Source of the DNA: PKWO01 sp036384915
GTDB lineage: Bacteria; Pseudomonadota; Gammaproteobacteria; Burkholderiales; Burkholderiaceae_D
NCBI GenBank assembly: GCA_036384915.1
Contig: DASVLJ010000027.1
Location: 186,001-250,000 of the forward strand
DNA length: 64,000 nt
Direction of reading: 5' to 3'
Positions 34,522 through 44,050 of this stretch are shown one piece after another; the stretch's first letter is position 1; each line of letters starts with the position of its first letter. A program made the position numbers and the translations under genes. The notes beneath the pieces were generated by a model. That model was not told the DNA's origin. It did not search any database and was given only the letters and a program-made list of their open reading frames with translations.

Positions 34522-37105
34522 GCTTGTCGGGTCCCTTGTCCGGATTCCGGTTTCCAAAGCTCTCGTGCAGTGCCTGGCCGACGGCGTCGACCACCGACGG
34601 CCAGTTGCCGGGGCTATCTTGCCGGAACAGTCGCGCCGAAGGGTACCACGGGCTATCCTGTCGCTGCATCATCCACCTGAAATCGGACAGGTGAGGCAGC
34701 ATGATCCAGACGGGAACGTTCAAAGCACCGGCCAAATGCGCCAGCGAGGAATCGACCGTGACCAGCAAGTCCAGGCAGGAAATGATGGCGGCGGTTTCCG
34801 CCAGATCGCTCAGGTAAGAGGAGAGATCGGTAATCGTCGTCGCCTCCTTCAGCGTTGCCGCATCCGCAGGCCGGACTTCCTTCTGCAGCGACAGGAATTT
34901 CCATTTTTCCTGCGCCCAAAGCGGCGCCAGGTTCGACAGGGCCATGGAGCGGTTCCGATCATTCTTGTGCAGTGGATTGCCGGCCCAGGACAAGCCTATC
35001 TTCGGAGCATCGCTGTTGCCGAGACGCTGCTTCCAGTAAGCCATGCGATCCGGCGGGGCTTGCAAATACGGGCATTGCGCGGGAATGTCTGCCGCCCCCG
35101 ATTTGAGCGCGGCCGGAAGGCTCAGCAGCGAGCATTGGAAATCGTAGGCGGGCAGGGGGGCCGTATCGCCCCGCACCACGAAGCAGGCTATATCTTTCAG
35201 ATTCTTTAGCAAGGGAAACAGCGGTGCCTGCAATTCAAGAACGATGGTTGCGCCCTTTGCCGCAACCTGGTCCAGGTAGCGGATGAATTGGATCGTATCG
35301 CCCAAGCCCTGCTCCGAATAGAGCAGTATCGTCTTGCCGTGCAAATCCTCTTCGCCTCGCCATTCTTTCCCCGGAAATTCCGGCTTTGGCGGTGCGTCCG
35401 AACGGGCCCAGCGGTATTCATATTCTTTCCAGCCTTCGTCGTACCTGCCCAGTCGCAGCAACGACAGGCCGCGGCTATAGTGGGCGTCGGGGTGATGAGG
35501 ATCGATCTCCAGTGCCCGATCGCAAGATGCGATCGATTCCGTCAGGCGCCCCTGCAAAGTGAGGATCGCCGCCATGTTGATATGCGCCGCGATCGACGAG
35601 GCATCGGCTTGCAGCGCTCTCTCGCAACACTCAAGCGCGGCAGCCAATTGACCGGTTTCTTCGAATGCCGTGCCGAGGTTGATGAGGGCGTCGTGATGTG
35701 CGGGCTCGATGGCCAGCACGCTGCGGTAGCGCGATATCGCCTCTTCATGCAACCCCTGCGCCTGAAGAATCACGCCATAGCAGAACAGGGCGCCGACGTG
35801 ATCGGGATCGATACGCAGAATGTGCCCGCATTCGCCCGCCGCTTCAGTCCACTTTTCCAGAGTTCGATACGCATTGGCAAGATTGAAGCGGAGGGCAATG
35901 AGGTCGGGCTGGACGGACACCGCTTTCAGGTAATGAGCGACGGCATCGTCGAGCTTCCCCTGCGACTGCAGCAGCGCGGCCAGGTTATGGTTGGCGCCGG
36001 TGTGTTCAGGCCGGCGCGACAAGGCACGGCGATAGTACGCGGCGGCGCTTTCATGGTCACCTGCGGCGCTGGAATTGATGCCGAGGTTGCATAACACGTC
36101 CGCGTCTTCCGGGAGCAAATCCAGTATCCTGCCATATGCTTGGGCGGCGCTATCCCATTGCTGCGCGGCGTGCCGCGCACTGGCAAGGCTGAACAGCGTT
36201 GGAATGTTTTCCGGAGTGTCTTTCAGGAATTGCTCGAAGCACGCAGCCGCTTCGCTCGGCCTGTTCAGCTTGAGCAGGGTGTTACCCCATTCGACTGCAG
36301 CCGCAGCATATGCCGGGTTCGATGCGGCCGCACGGCTCAGGCAGGCGAGCGCCTGATCAAGCCTGTCCGCCTTGAACAAGGTGTCTGCCAGATTATTGTG
36401 CACGTCTGCGCGATGCGGATCGATATCGACGGCATGTTCCATCGCCTCGATCGCGGGAGCCAGCCGGTTTTGTGCCGCGAACCCCAGGCCGAGATTGGCG
36501 AATATATCGGCGCGTCCCGGCTCTATGGCTATGGCCTGGCGGTAAGCCTGTTCTGCCAAATCGAATTGCTGCAATCCAAGATGAAGATTGCCCAGACAGA
36601 AATACAGGTCGGCTGATCGGGGAATGTGCCGTATGCCGTCCGCTGCAACTTGAGAGGCGAGATCGAGCTTGCCATCCCGATGCAGCAGCCTGCACAAGCC
36701 GTGGTAGGCCGGTTCGAAATCCGGTGCCATGCCAATTACCGTTTGCCAGTTTGCGCGCGCCGTTTCGGCATCGTCTTGCGCCTCGGCGATCTCTCCCAGA
36801 AGGTGGCGGGAATAGACGTCGGCCGAATCCAGATCCAGGCAGCGCTTCAGAATGCCCGCAGCCTCATGCAACCGCCCGGTGTTCTTCAGGGCGACGCCGA
36901 ATTTTCGCAGCGCTGCAATGTTTGCCGGATCGACGGCGATGACGCGCCGGTAACAGTCGCACGCTGCGGAAAAATTTCCGCGTTCAAATTCCAGGTCCGC
37001 TTCCCGCATCGACGCGGAGGTGTCGACCGGAGCTTGAGACGTTGTTGCAAGGTCCTTGGATTGTGCCGTCGTGGAGGCGAATATCCGCGTTAGCCAGTTG
37101 CGCAT
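34514..37105 (-). CDS. TPR protein with GT9/heptosyltransferase-like C-terminal domain (copy 3)
   Basis: The product has 863 residues. About 15 or more TPR units fill residues 30-570. The last about 290 residues carry GKTILLYSEQGLGDTIQFIRYL, IGLSWAGNPLHKNDRNRS and VTVDSSLAHLAGALNVPVWIM, a GT9-like (ADP-heptose transferase) pattern often found in proteins annotated FlbA-like. The ATG at 37105 gives MRNWLTRIF, parallel to the starts of its neighbours; a TTG lies four codons upstream. It is the most divergent of three tandem paralogues. The likely role is protein or lipid glycosylation; the donor is unknown. Confidence 0.85.
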   Translation of the reverse strand: MRNWLTRIFASTTAQSKDLATTSQAPVDTSASMREADLEFERGNFSAACDCYRRVIAVDPANIAALRKFGVALKNTGRLHEAAGILKRCLDLDSADVYSRHLLGEIAEAQDDAETARANWQTVIGMAPDFEPAYHGLCRLLHRDGKLDLASQVAADGIRHIPRSADLYFCLGNLHLGLQQFDLAEQAYRQAIAIEPGRADIFANLGLGFAAQNRLAPAIEAMEHAVDIDPHRADVHNNLADTLFKADRLDQALACLSRAAASNPAYAAAAVEWGNTLLKLNRPSEAAACFEQFLKDTPENIPTLFSLASARHAAQQWDSAAQAYGRILDLLPEDADVLCNLGINSSAAGDHESAAAYYRRALSRRPEHTGANHNLAALLQSQGKLDDAVAHYLKAVSVQPDLIALRFNLANAYRTLEKWTEAAGECGHILRIDPDHVGALFCYGVILQAQGLHEEAISRYRSVLAIEPAHHDALINLGTAFEETGQLAAALECCERALQADASSIAAHINMAAILTLQGRLTESIASCDRALEIDPHHPDAHYSRGLSLLRLGRYDEGWKEYEYRWARSDAPPKPEFPGKEWRGEEDLHGKTILLYSEQGLGDTIQFIRYLDQVAAKGATIVLELQAPLFPLLKNLKDIACFVVRGDTAPLPAYDFQCSLLSLPAALKSGAADIPAQCPYLQAPPDRMAYWKQRLGNSDAPKIGLSWAGNPLHKNDRNRSMALSNLAPLWAQEKWKFLSLQKEVRPADAATLKEATTITDLSSYLSDLAETAAIISCLDLLVTVDSSLAHLAGALNVPVWIMLPHLSDFRWMMQRQDSPWYPSARLFRQDSPGNWPSVVDAVGQALHESFGNRNPDKGPDKHA

Positions 37106-37113
37106 GCGATTCT

Positions 37114-39699
37114 TCAATTGTGGCCGGCCGGCTGGGTTGCCGCAGCCAACTCCGACAGTGCTAATTTTACTTCGGCGATGACGCCGGTCCAGTCGCCCAA
37201 AGAGGGTTGGCGGAACAAGCGCATGGTCGGATACCAGGGGCTGTCATTGCGGCTGTCCAGCCAGCGCCAGCAAGTATTGTAGCGATTGAGCATCCATATG
37301 GGCTTGCCGATGGCGCCCGCCAGATGGGCAATTGAAGTATCGACGGAAATCACCAGGTCAAGATTCGCCATGAATGCCGCCGTATCCTCGAAGTCGTAAA
37401 AATCAGGCGTAAGATCGGCGACGCGCGCGTTTTTGTTCAGTTGCGCCACGGCTTCATTGCCGACTTGAAGACTGAAGAAATCGACGTTTTCGACTTCGAG
37501 CAAGGGAGCGATCTGCTCGAAGCGCAGGCTGCGCATGCGATCCGCCTTTTGCGTCGGGTTGCCTGCCCATGCCAGGCCGACGCGCAGGCCCCTATGGCGG
37601 CGAGGATGGCAACGAAGACGTTCCTGCCAACGCTCTTGTTTTTCCGGTGAGCCGGCCAGATAAGGGATCGTCGCCGGAATAGTCGACAACTCCGTACCGC
37701 ACAGCAACGGCAGGCTCATCAACGCGCAATGAAAGTCGAACGGCGGCAGCGCCTGGCCCGGCGTGAACACTGCTGCTACGCCGGCACAGCCGGCGATCAG
37801 CGAACGCAGCAGCGCCGGAGCCAGCACGTAGACGGTTGCGCCGCGTTGCGCGATCACGCTCGCGTAGCGGACAAATTGCAGCGTGTCGCCGAAGCCCTGT
37901 TCGCCATAAAGCAGGATGGTCTTGCCGTCTAGCTCGGATTTTCCGTCCCATTCGGCTTGCGGAAAGGCCGGTTTGGCTACAGCTTCGGCACGCTGCCACC
38001 GGTATTCGTGTTCGCGCCAGCCTTGGGACAGATGACCTTGTACAAGCAGGGCGTAGGCTTTGCTCATATGGGCTTCCACATGATTCGGATCGATGGCGAG
38101 AACCTTGTCGCAATGTGCGATCGCGTCGCTGAATCTTCCTTGCGCGTATAAGGCGAAGGCTTTGCCCAGATGCGCCTCAGGATGGTTTGCGTCGGCGGCG
38201 AGAACTTCGTCGTAAAGCACTAACGCCTGGTCGAATCGATTCTCCAGAATGAGCAGGCTCGACATATTCACGCGCGCCTCGAGCGAATTGGCGTTCAAGG
38301 CGAGCGCTTGTCGGAATGCTTCGAGAGATTGCCCGAACAGCCCCTGTTCCCGCAATACCAGGCCGATACCGATCAAGGGACGATAGTCGTCAGGGCCGGC
38401 GCGCATTGCCTCTCGATAGCATGAGAGGGCTGCGTCCCAATGCCCTTTGGATTGCATGACCATGCCCAGGTTGAGGTGCGCGTCGAACCGGTCGGGATCG
38501 AGTTCCAATATCCTGCGATATTTTTCTTCGGCCTGCGCGAATTCTTTCTTTGCCTGGGAGGCATGAGCCAGATTGAAGAGCGAATTCAGGTGATCCGGCT
38601 CGAGCAGCAATACGGAATGGTAAGCTGCAAGTGCGGCATCGGCCCGATCCAGGGCTTGCAGCGCCACGGCCAAATTGTAGCGGGCGTCGATATTGCCGGG
38701 CTCGATAGCGCTGGCCGTTTCATAACAGGAAATGGCATCCTCAAGTTTGCCCTGCGCTTGCAAGGCGACGCCAAGCCGCACCAGCAACTCGGGCCGGTCA
38801 GGCGAGGCCTGCAAGCCGGACCGAAACACGGACTCTGCTTCATGGTGGAGCGACTGCGCATGCAATGCGTCGCCCAAACAGATACATGCGGGCAGATGAT
38901 CCGGGAGGACGGCAAGCGCATTTCTGTAGTGCTCTTCCGCGGCCAGGAGTCCTCCGTTGCGCTGCGACGTTCGTCCTTGGTGAAAATATGCCTCCGCCAG
39001 ATTGCGGCGCATATCGGCAGAGCCAGAATCCAATGCCAGGACGCGTTGAAAAGCCGAGGCCGCGCTTTCGAAGTCGTCCTGTTTGATGAATGCCACGCCG
39101 AGATTCGCCCATATTTCAGCACGTTCCGGTTCGATTTCCGCCGCTCTCCGATAACTCTCGGCGGCGAGCCCGGGTTGCCCTGCTTCATATTGCAGATTGC
39201 CTAGACAGAAATGCAGGTTCGCCGAATCCGGCGATTGCCCGACGCTGGCCACAGCCAATCGAAGCGCATCTTCCAGCTGCCCTTGCTGCAAATGGAGGCG
39301 GCACAGGGCAAGGCAAGCCGGTTCGAAATCCGGTGCCAGTGACAACGCCGTGCGCCAGTGCCCGGCAGCCGCGTCGAGACTCTCCCGCTCCTGCAGAACC
39401 TCGCCAAGGAAAAAATGGGCTTCGACGAGACTGGGATCGATCGCTATGGCGCGCTTCAGCGCCGATTCCGCCTCTTTAAGGTGCGCCGTTTCCTTGAGTG
39501 CGAAGCCGAGCTTGCAATAGGCATCCGCACGGCGTGCGTCCATAGCGAGGGCTTGCCGAAAATGTTCTGCAGCCTGGGAGAAATTGCCGTGCTCCAATGC
39601 CAGATCGCCCTGCTGCATGGAGCGCGAAACGTCAGTCGGTTCGGCCGCGAGCCGGCGCAGGCCGACGAAGGTTCGCATTCGCTGTACCAGGCGGCGCAT
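37114..39699 (-). CDS. TPR protein with GT9/heptosyltransferase-like C-terminal domain (copy 2)
   Basis: This 861-residue protein starts at the ATG 39699 (MRRLVQRMRTFVGLRR), 8 bp after the previous gene; the frame stays open upstream inside that gene but that part is not used. TPR arrays fill about residues 25-560. The C-terminal domain (GKTILLYGEQGFGDTLQFVRYA, LRVGLAWAGNPTQK, ISVDTSIAHLAGAIGKPIWMLNRYNTCWRW) is very close to that of the 39708-42044 protein, pointing to recent duplication. The SPWYPTMRLFRQ ending is shared by all three. Confidence 0.86.
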   Translation of the reverse strand: MRRLVQRMRTFVGLRRLAAEPTDVSRSMQQGDLALEHGNFSQAAEHFRQALAMDARRADAYCKLGFALKETAHLKEAESALKRAIAIDPSLVEAHFFLGEVLQERESLDAAAGHWRTALSLAPDFEPACLALCRLHLQQGQLEDALRLAVASVGQSPDSANLHFCLGNLQYEAGQPGLAAESYRRAAEIEPERAEIWANLGVAFIKQDDFESAASAFQRVLALDSGSADMRRNLAEAYFHQGRTSQRNGGLLAAEEHYRNALAVLPDHLPACICLGDALHAQSLHHEAESVFRSGLQASPDRPELLVRLGVALQAQGKLEDAISCYETASAIEPGNIDARYNLAVALQALDRADAALAAYHSVLLLEPDHLNSLFNLAHASQAKKEFAQAEEKYRRILELDPDRFDAHLNLGMVMQSKGHWDAALSCYREAMRAGPDDYRPLIGIGLVLREQGLFGQSLEAFRQALALNANSLEARVNMSSLLILENRFDQALVLYDEVLAADANHPEAHLGKAFALYAQGRFSDAIAHCDKVLAIDPNHVEAHMSKAYALLVQGHLSQGWREHEYRWQRAEAVAKPAFPQAEWDGKSELDGKTILLYGEQGFGDTLQFVRYASVIAQRGATVYVLAPALLRSLIAGCAGVAAVFTPGQALPPFDFHCALMSLPLLCGTELSTIPATIPYLAGSPEKQERWQERLRCHPRRHRGLRVGLAWAGNPTQKADRMRSLRFEQIAPLLEVENVDFFSLQVGNEAVAQLNKNARVADLTPDFYDFEDTAAFMANLDLVISVDTSIAHLAGAIGKPIWMLNRYNTCWRWLDSRNDSPWYPTMRLFRQPSLGDWTGVIAEVKLALSELAAATQPAGHN

Positions 39700-39707
39700 A
39701 TGGCCTC

Positions 39708-42044
39708 TCAATCGCCGCCGGCGGGCATGGCTGAATTGGCTCGATGCGCGTAAGCCAATTCCGACAGTGCGCGTCTCACATCGGCGATGACACCATCCCA
39801 GTCGCCGAAATCGGACTGGCGAAATAGTCGCGCGGTCGGATACCACGGGCTGTCCATGCCTTCGGCCAGCCAGCGCCAGCAGGTATTGTAACGATTGAGA
39901 ATCCATACCGGTTTGCCGATGGCCCCCGCCAGATGCACGACCGAGGTATCGACGGAGACGACGAGGTCGAGGTTCGATACGAAAGCGGCGGTATCTTCGA
40001 AATCGTGCAGATCGGCGGTGAGATCGATGAGGCGCGTATCGCCATTCAGTTGAGCGACGGCTTCTTCGCCGAGTTGAAGGCTGTAGAATTCGACGTCTTC
40101 GACGTCGAGCAAAGGCGCAATCTGCTCGAAGCGCAGGCTGCGCAAGCGATCGGCCGCATGGGCCACGCTGTCGTGCTTGCGTGGATTGCCGGCCCATACC
40201 AGCCCCACTCGCAGGCCAGTGTGCAAGCCATTATGTAAGCTGGCGCGGCCGGCCCGGCTGATCCGTTCACGCCACCAAGCTTGCTTTTCTGCCGAACTGG
40301 ACAGATAGGGAGTCTCCGCGGGGATGCTGGACAATTCGGTGCCGCACAGCAGAGGGAGGCTCATCAGTGCGCAGTGGTAGTCGAACGGTGCAAGCAGGCG
40401 ATCCGACGTGAATACGGCCGAGACGCCGGGGCAGCTGGCAATCAGCGTTTGCAGCGCTTGAGGAACCAGCACGTGGACCGTTGCGCCGCGCTGTGCTATC
40501 AATCGGGCATAGCGGATGAATTGCAGGATATCGCCCAGGCCTTGTTCACCGTAGAGCAAAATAGTCTTACCTGCGAGACTTTGCCGTCCATCCCATTCGC
40601 TTCGGGCAAATGCGGGCTTGACTGCGCCGCCCCTGCAATGCCAACGGTATTCGTACTCGCGCCAGCCGGCCTGATAGTCCCCCGTCACCAATAAAGCATT
40701 CGACTTGTTGAAATGCACGTCCGCATCGTCCGGCTCCGCAGACAGGATTGCATCGTAGCTGGCAATGGCTTCGCTGTATTTGTTCTGGCGGGCAAACACG
40801 TCCGACATGTTGCGGTGGGCAACGGTGAAATTGCTGTCCGCATCGAGGGCGTTCCTGTAGCAGGCCAAGGCTCTATCCAATTGCCCCACGGCTTCAAAGC
40901 AGCGCCCGAGATTGCTGTGCGCAGCAGCTTGCTTGGGAGCGATCGCGATCGATTTTTCGTAGCAAGCAATCGCCAGGGCGAACTCTCCCGCGCCTTCCCG
41001 CAACGTGCCGAGATTGAATAGAGACGCGGCATGCATGGCGTCGAGTCCCAAAGCCGCTTCATATGCTTCGATGGCCTGGCCCAAGTCCCCTTGCGCTTGC
41101 AGTGCCGTCCCAAGATTGTAGTATGCCTCGACGCTCGATGGGGTGAGAGTTGCGACGTGACGCAGCGATGCGACGGCTTCGGCGGTACGTCCTCGGCGCA
41201 GCAGCGCACTGCCAAGGTTGCTGTGCGCGTCAGAACGATCGGGTGCCAGTGAGACGGCAGCTTCATAGGCTTTTATCGCCTCGTCAAGCCGGCCTCGACC
41301 GAGCAAAGCATTGCCGAGGATGAAGTGGAGGTCGGCATTGTGCGGTTCGATGGCACTTGCCAGTTTGAAAGCGTCGATCGCAGCGTCGGGCTGTTCCAGC
41401 AATAACAGCGTCAGGCCCCGGTTTGCCAGGATGTCGGGGCGTTGTGGCTGCAAGAAGAGCGCGCGGCCGTAGCTTTCCAGCGCGCTCGCATATCGTTGCT
41501 GCTGGAATTCCAGATTGCCGAGATAGAAGTGCAGATCGGCCGATGCGGGCAGAAGCGCAACGCCGCGCGACACCAGCTCGCCGGCTTCACCGGGCGCCCC
41601 CTTGGCGAGAAGCAGGCGGCACAGCGCAAGGTAGGCCGCTTCAAAATCGGGCGCCAGCGCCAAAGCTTTGTGCCAGTGCGCCTCCGCTGCGTTGGGCAAT
41701 CCTTTGGCGAGATCCAGCTCTCCTAGCAGGAAATGGGCATTGACGGAGGCGGGGTCGAGCGACAGTGCGCGAACCAGATGCCATTCGGCTTGTTGCGAGT
41801 CTCCGCTCTCCTTCAGGGCCATGCCCAGGCGGCAATGCGCTTCGGCATTGTCGGATTGAAGCGAGATCGCCTCACGATACGAGCGGCAGGCGCCAAGATA
41901 GTCGCCGCGATCAAATAGCGCGTTGCCTTGCTCGATGACTTGTATCGCAGAGGATGGAACGGGAGTATTGCTGCCCGGCGTGTCGGTGGAAAAATCCTGA
42001 TCACGCCGGTCTCCATTGATGAGCTGTCTGACCCACTTGAGCAT
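39708..42044 (-). CDS. TPR protein with GT9/heptosyltransferase-like C-terminal domain (copy 1)
   Basis: This 778-residue first gene of the operon uses the ATG at 42044 (MLKWVRQLINGDRR). TPR units of the canonical 34-residue spacing run from about 40 to 480. The C-terminal domain has GKTILLYGEQGLGDILQFIRYA, LRVGLVWAGNPRKHDS and VSVDTSVVHLAGAIGKPVWILNRYNTCWRW. It is highly similar to the next gene. No transmembrane or signal sequence is seen, so it is probably cytoplasmic. Protein glycosylation is plausible; the substrate is not visible. Confidence 0.86.
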   Translation of the reverse strand: MLKWVRQLINGDRRDQDFSTDTPGSNTPVPSSAIQVIEQGNALFDRGDYLGACRSYREAISLQSDNAEAHCRLGMALKESGDSQQAEWHLVRALSLDPASVNAHFLLGELDLAKGLPNAAEAHWHKALALAPDFEAAYLALCRLLLAKGAPGEAGELVSRGVALLPASADLHFYLGNLEFQQQRYASALESYGRALFLQPQRPDILANRGLTLLLLEQPDAAIDAFKLASAIEPHNADLHFILGNALLGRGRLDEAIKAYEAAVSLAPDRSDAHSNLGSALLRRGRTAEAVASLRHVATLTPSSVEAYYNLGTALQAQGDLGQAIEAYEAALGLDAMHAASLFNLGTLREGAGEFALAIACYEKSIAIAPKQAAAHSNLGRCFEAVGQLDRALACYRNALDADSNFTVAHRNMSDVFARQNKYSEAIASYDAILSAEPDDADVHFNKSNALLVTGDYQAGWREYEYRWHCRGGAVKPAFARSEWDGRQSLAGKTILLYGEQGLGDILQFIRYARLIAQRGATVHVLVPQALQTLIASCPGVSAVFTSDRLLAPFDYHCALMSLPLLCGTELSSIPAETPYLSSSAEKQAWWRERISRAGRASLHNGLHTGLRVGLVWAGNPRKHDSVAHAADRLRSLRFEQIAPLLDVEDVEFYSLQLGEEAVAQLNGDTRLIDLTADLHDFEDTAAFVSNLDLVVSVDTSVVHLAGAIGKPVWILNRYNTCWRWLAEGMDSPWYPTARLFRQSDFGDWDGVIADVRRALSELAYAHRANSAMPAGGD

Positions 42045-42199
42045 GGCGTTGTTTCCGGCAACCTGTTTCACTGCTGGCTTGTACGCCCGGCAAGATCAAG
42101 AACCTGTTTCAAAAAGGGCATGGCGTTGTTGCCGCTCCTCGCCGTACAGCCATACTGTCTTCGTCGCGGCGCCCGGCCTTGCCCATGTTGAAAGCGGTT

Positions 42200-42490
42200 T
42201 TAAAGCTTGATCAGCAGCGTTCTTGTCAATTCGTCCGCGGTATCCGGCTGATAGCCTTTATCCAGCAATTTCCATTTGAAGGTATTTGCCAGCTTTGCCT
42301 TCTTGTACAGATTGAGCTTGTGGTTGACCTTGAAAATCTGAATCTGCTGGCCCATCTTTTCGATGGCTTCCCGCTTTTTCGTCTCCAGGCCCTTTTTCCC
42401 GGCTTCATCCGCAGGCACGCGCTGGATGAAAAAATCGGCGAGGGTTTCCCCAAATTGCTGCGCATCGCGAGCATCGAACCAGCTAAACAT
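42200..42490 (-). CDS. conserved hypothetical protein, 96 residues
   Basis: A small basic soluble protein begins MFSWFDARDAQQFGETLADFF. It is predicted largely helical with a Lys-rich middle (KKREAIEKMGQQIQIFKVNHKLNLYKKAKLANTFKWKLLDKGY). I do not recognise a characterised domain; similar short proteins are common in Burkholderiales. It lies between the TPR operon (155 bp downstream) and the hydrolase gene, on the same strand, with no obvious promoter of its own. Confidence 0.7.
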   Translation of the reverse strand: MFSWFDARDAQQFGETLADFFIQRVPADEAGKKGLETKKREAIEKMGQQIQIFKVNHKLNLYKKAKLANTFKWKLLDKGYQPDTADELTRTLLIKL

Positions 42491-42564
42491 AGGTATCCGT
42501 TCAGAAAATGTGGCAGATAGCGATTATACGAAATTAACGATTGCCAACAGCACAGAGCGCCAGT

Positions 42565-43527
42565 TTATGCCAAATCGCCGGTATTGGCTGCTAAAAAACC
42601 GACGATTTTATCGGGCAGCCAGCTCAACCGCCCTGGCACGGAACCGATGGCAAAGCCGACGTGGCCGCCATGCTCTGGGTATTCCAGCGTCACCTTGCGC
42701 GATGCATGGGATGGCAGATGGCGCCCCGGCAGGAAGGGGTCGTTTTTCGCGTTCAGCACCAAGGTCGGCACGGTAATGTCGGGGAGGACATGTTTGGCGC
42801 TGGCCCGATTCCAGTAGTCGTCGGTGTTGCGATAGCCGTGTAGCGGGGCGGTGACGACATTGTCGAATTCATACAAGTCGCGCGAGCCCAGCATGGCTGT
42901 GCGGTCGAACAGGCCCGGGAATTGTTCCAGCTTGGCGAGGCACTTGGGCTTGAGTGTCTGCAGGAAGATGCGCGTATAGAGCATGTTGAAGCCGCTGCCA
43001 AGCGCTTGTCCCCCGGCCGCCAGGTCCAGCGGCGCCGATACGGCGCAGGCGGCGTCAACCAGTTCGGCCTCATGTTGCGATTCTCCCAGCCAGCGCAGCA
43101 GGGCATTGCCGCCGAGGGAGACGCCCGCGGCAAAGAAGCGGCCACCTTTGGAATACGTTCCACGCAAGCGGCGCACGACCCAGTCGATTTCGCCCGCATC
43201 GCCGGAATGATAGAAGCGCGGAGCGCGGTTCATTTCGCCGGAGCAGCCGCGGAAATGCGGCACGGCACCGGACCAGCCCAACGCCCGGACCTTGGCCATC
43301 AGGGCGCGCGCATAATGGCTGTCCGAGGAACCCTCGAGGCCATGGAACAGTACGAGAAAAGGTTTGCCCGGCATACCGTCGATGAAATCGACATCGACGA
43401 AGTCGCCGTCAGGCGTATCCCAGCGCTCGCGCCGATAAGCCACAGCGGGCTTCCTGATGCAGGTGGCCGGATAGATTGTTTGCAGATGGCCGCCGGGCAG
43501 CCAGCGCGGGGCTTGGTAGTATTTCAA
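42565..43527 (-). CDS. YheT-family alpha/beta hydrolase
   Basis: The protein has 320 residues if it starts at the TTG at 43527, which overlaps the previous gene's stop as TTGA and yields MKYYQAPRWLPGGHLQTIYPA, the conserved family N-terminus; no ATG fits. The nucleophile elbow is GVSLGGNALL (Ser near 145), the oxyanion strand VLFHGLEGSSDS, and the catalytic Asp and His lie in KNDPFLPG and PEHGGHVGF. Relatives are UPF0017/YheT esterases of unknown substrate. It is translationally coupled to the SnoaL-like gene. Confidence 0.9.
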   Translation of the reverse strand: MKYYQAPRWLPGGHLQTIYPATCIRKPAVAYRRERWDTPDGDFVDVDFIDGMPGKPFLVLFHGLEGSSDSHYARALMAKVRALGWSGAVPHFRGCSGEMNRAPRFYHSGDAGEIDWVVRRLRGTYSKGGRFFAAGVSLGGNALLRWLGESQHEAELVDAACAVSAPLDLAAGGQALGSGFNMLYTRIFLQTLKPKCLAKLEQFPGLFDRTAMLGSRDLYEFDNVVTAPLHGYRNTDDYWNRASAKHVLPDITVPTLVLNAKNDPFLPGRHLPSHASRKVTLEYPEHGGHVGFAIGSVPGRLSWLPDKIVGFLAANTGDLA

Positions 43528-43964
43528 TGCAGCATCGACCCGGTGCTGTGCTCGCTGACGATGGCGCCCGGCGCGACCGAGGCGTGGTGCACGGCAATGC
43601 GCCAACCCTGCGGCGTCTTGAGATAAATGTTGGTGGCGATGATGTGCAATTCCTGGTGCTCGCTATCGTGCGGGCTGGCCGATTTGACCTCTTCGACGAT
43701 GTTGTGGATCGCCGTCATCAGATTTTGCGTGACCAGCAACTGGCGCGGCCTTATCGTCACGCCGCCGCGCTCGAAGATCGCCTCCCACGAGGCGCGGATC
43801 GCGGCGTGGCCGACCAGGCGCGACGCGCCGGGATGGATGCACAGGATATCCTCATCTTCGGCCCACAGTGCCATCAGCGCATCGATGTCGGCGCGGCCGA
43901 TGGCATCATAGAATGCGGCTTCGATATCCTCGGCGGTTCCCAGCAGTTTGCGGTGTTTGGCCAT
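43524..43964 (-). CDS. SnoaL-like/NTF2-fold protein
   Basis: This 146-residue protein has the cone-shaped NTF2-like pattern: an N-terminal helix pair (EDIEAAFYDAIGRADIDALMALWAEDEDILCIHPGA), then alternating strands ending in WRIAVHHASVAPG. It resembles the SgcJ/EcaC group of uncharacterised small proteins. A catalytic role is not evident. It is encoded 4 nt into the start of the hydrolase gene, and a joint stress or detoxification role is possible but unsupported. Confidence 0.88.
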   Translation of the reverse strand: MAKHRKLLGTAEDIEAAFYDAIGRADIDALMALWAEDEDILCIHPGASRLVGHAAIRASWEAIFERGGVTIRPRQLLVTQNLMTAIHNIVEEVKSASPHDSEHQELHIIATNIYLKTPQGWRIAVHHASVAPGAIVSEHSTGSMLH

Positions 43965-44050
43965 GGGCAGTATTGGTTGGCAGCACGCGGCAGGCGGCTT
44001 TCGGCCGCCATTCTACCTTGTTGCCGCCGCCACTGCGCCGAAATTTCGGC

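Noticed and set aside
39700..40197. N-terminal extension of about 166 codons for the second TPR-glycosyltransferase
   Set aside because: This part overlaps the previous TPR gene in another frame and reads as Arg-rich nonsense. The ATG at 39699 gives a start like those of its paralogues.
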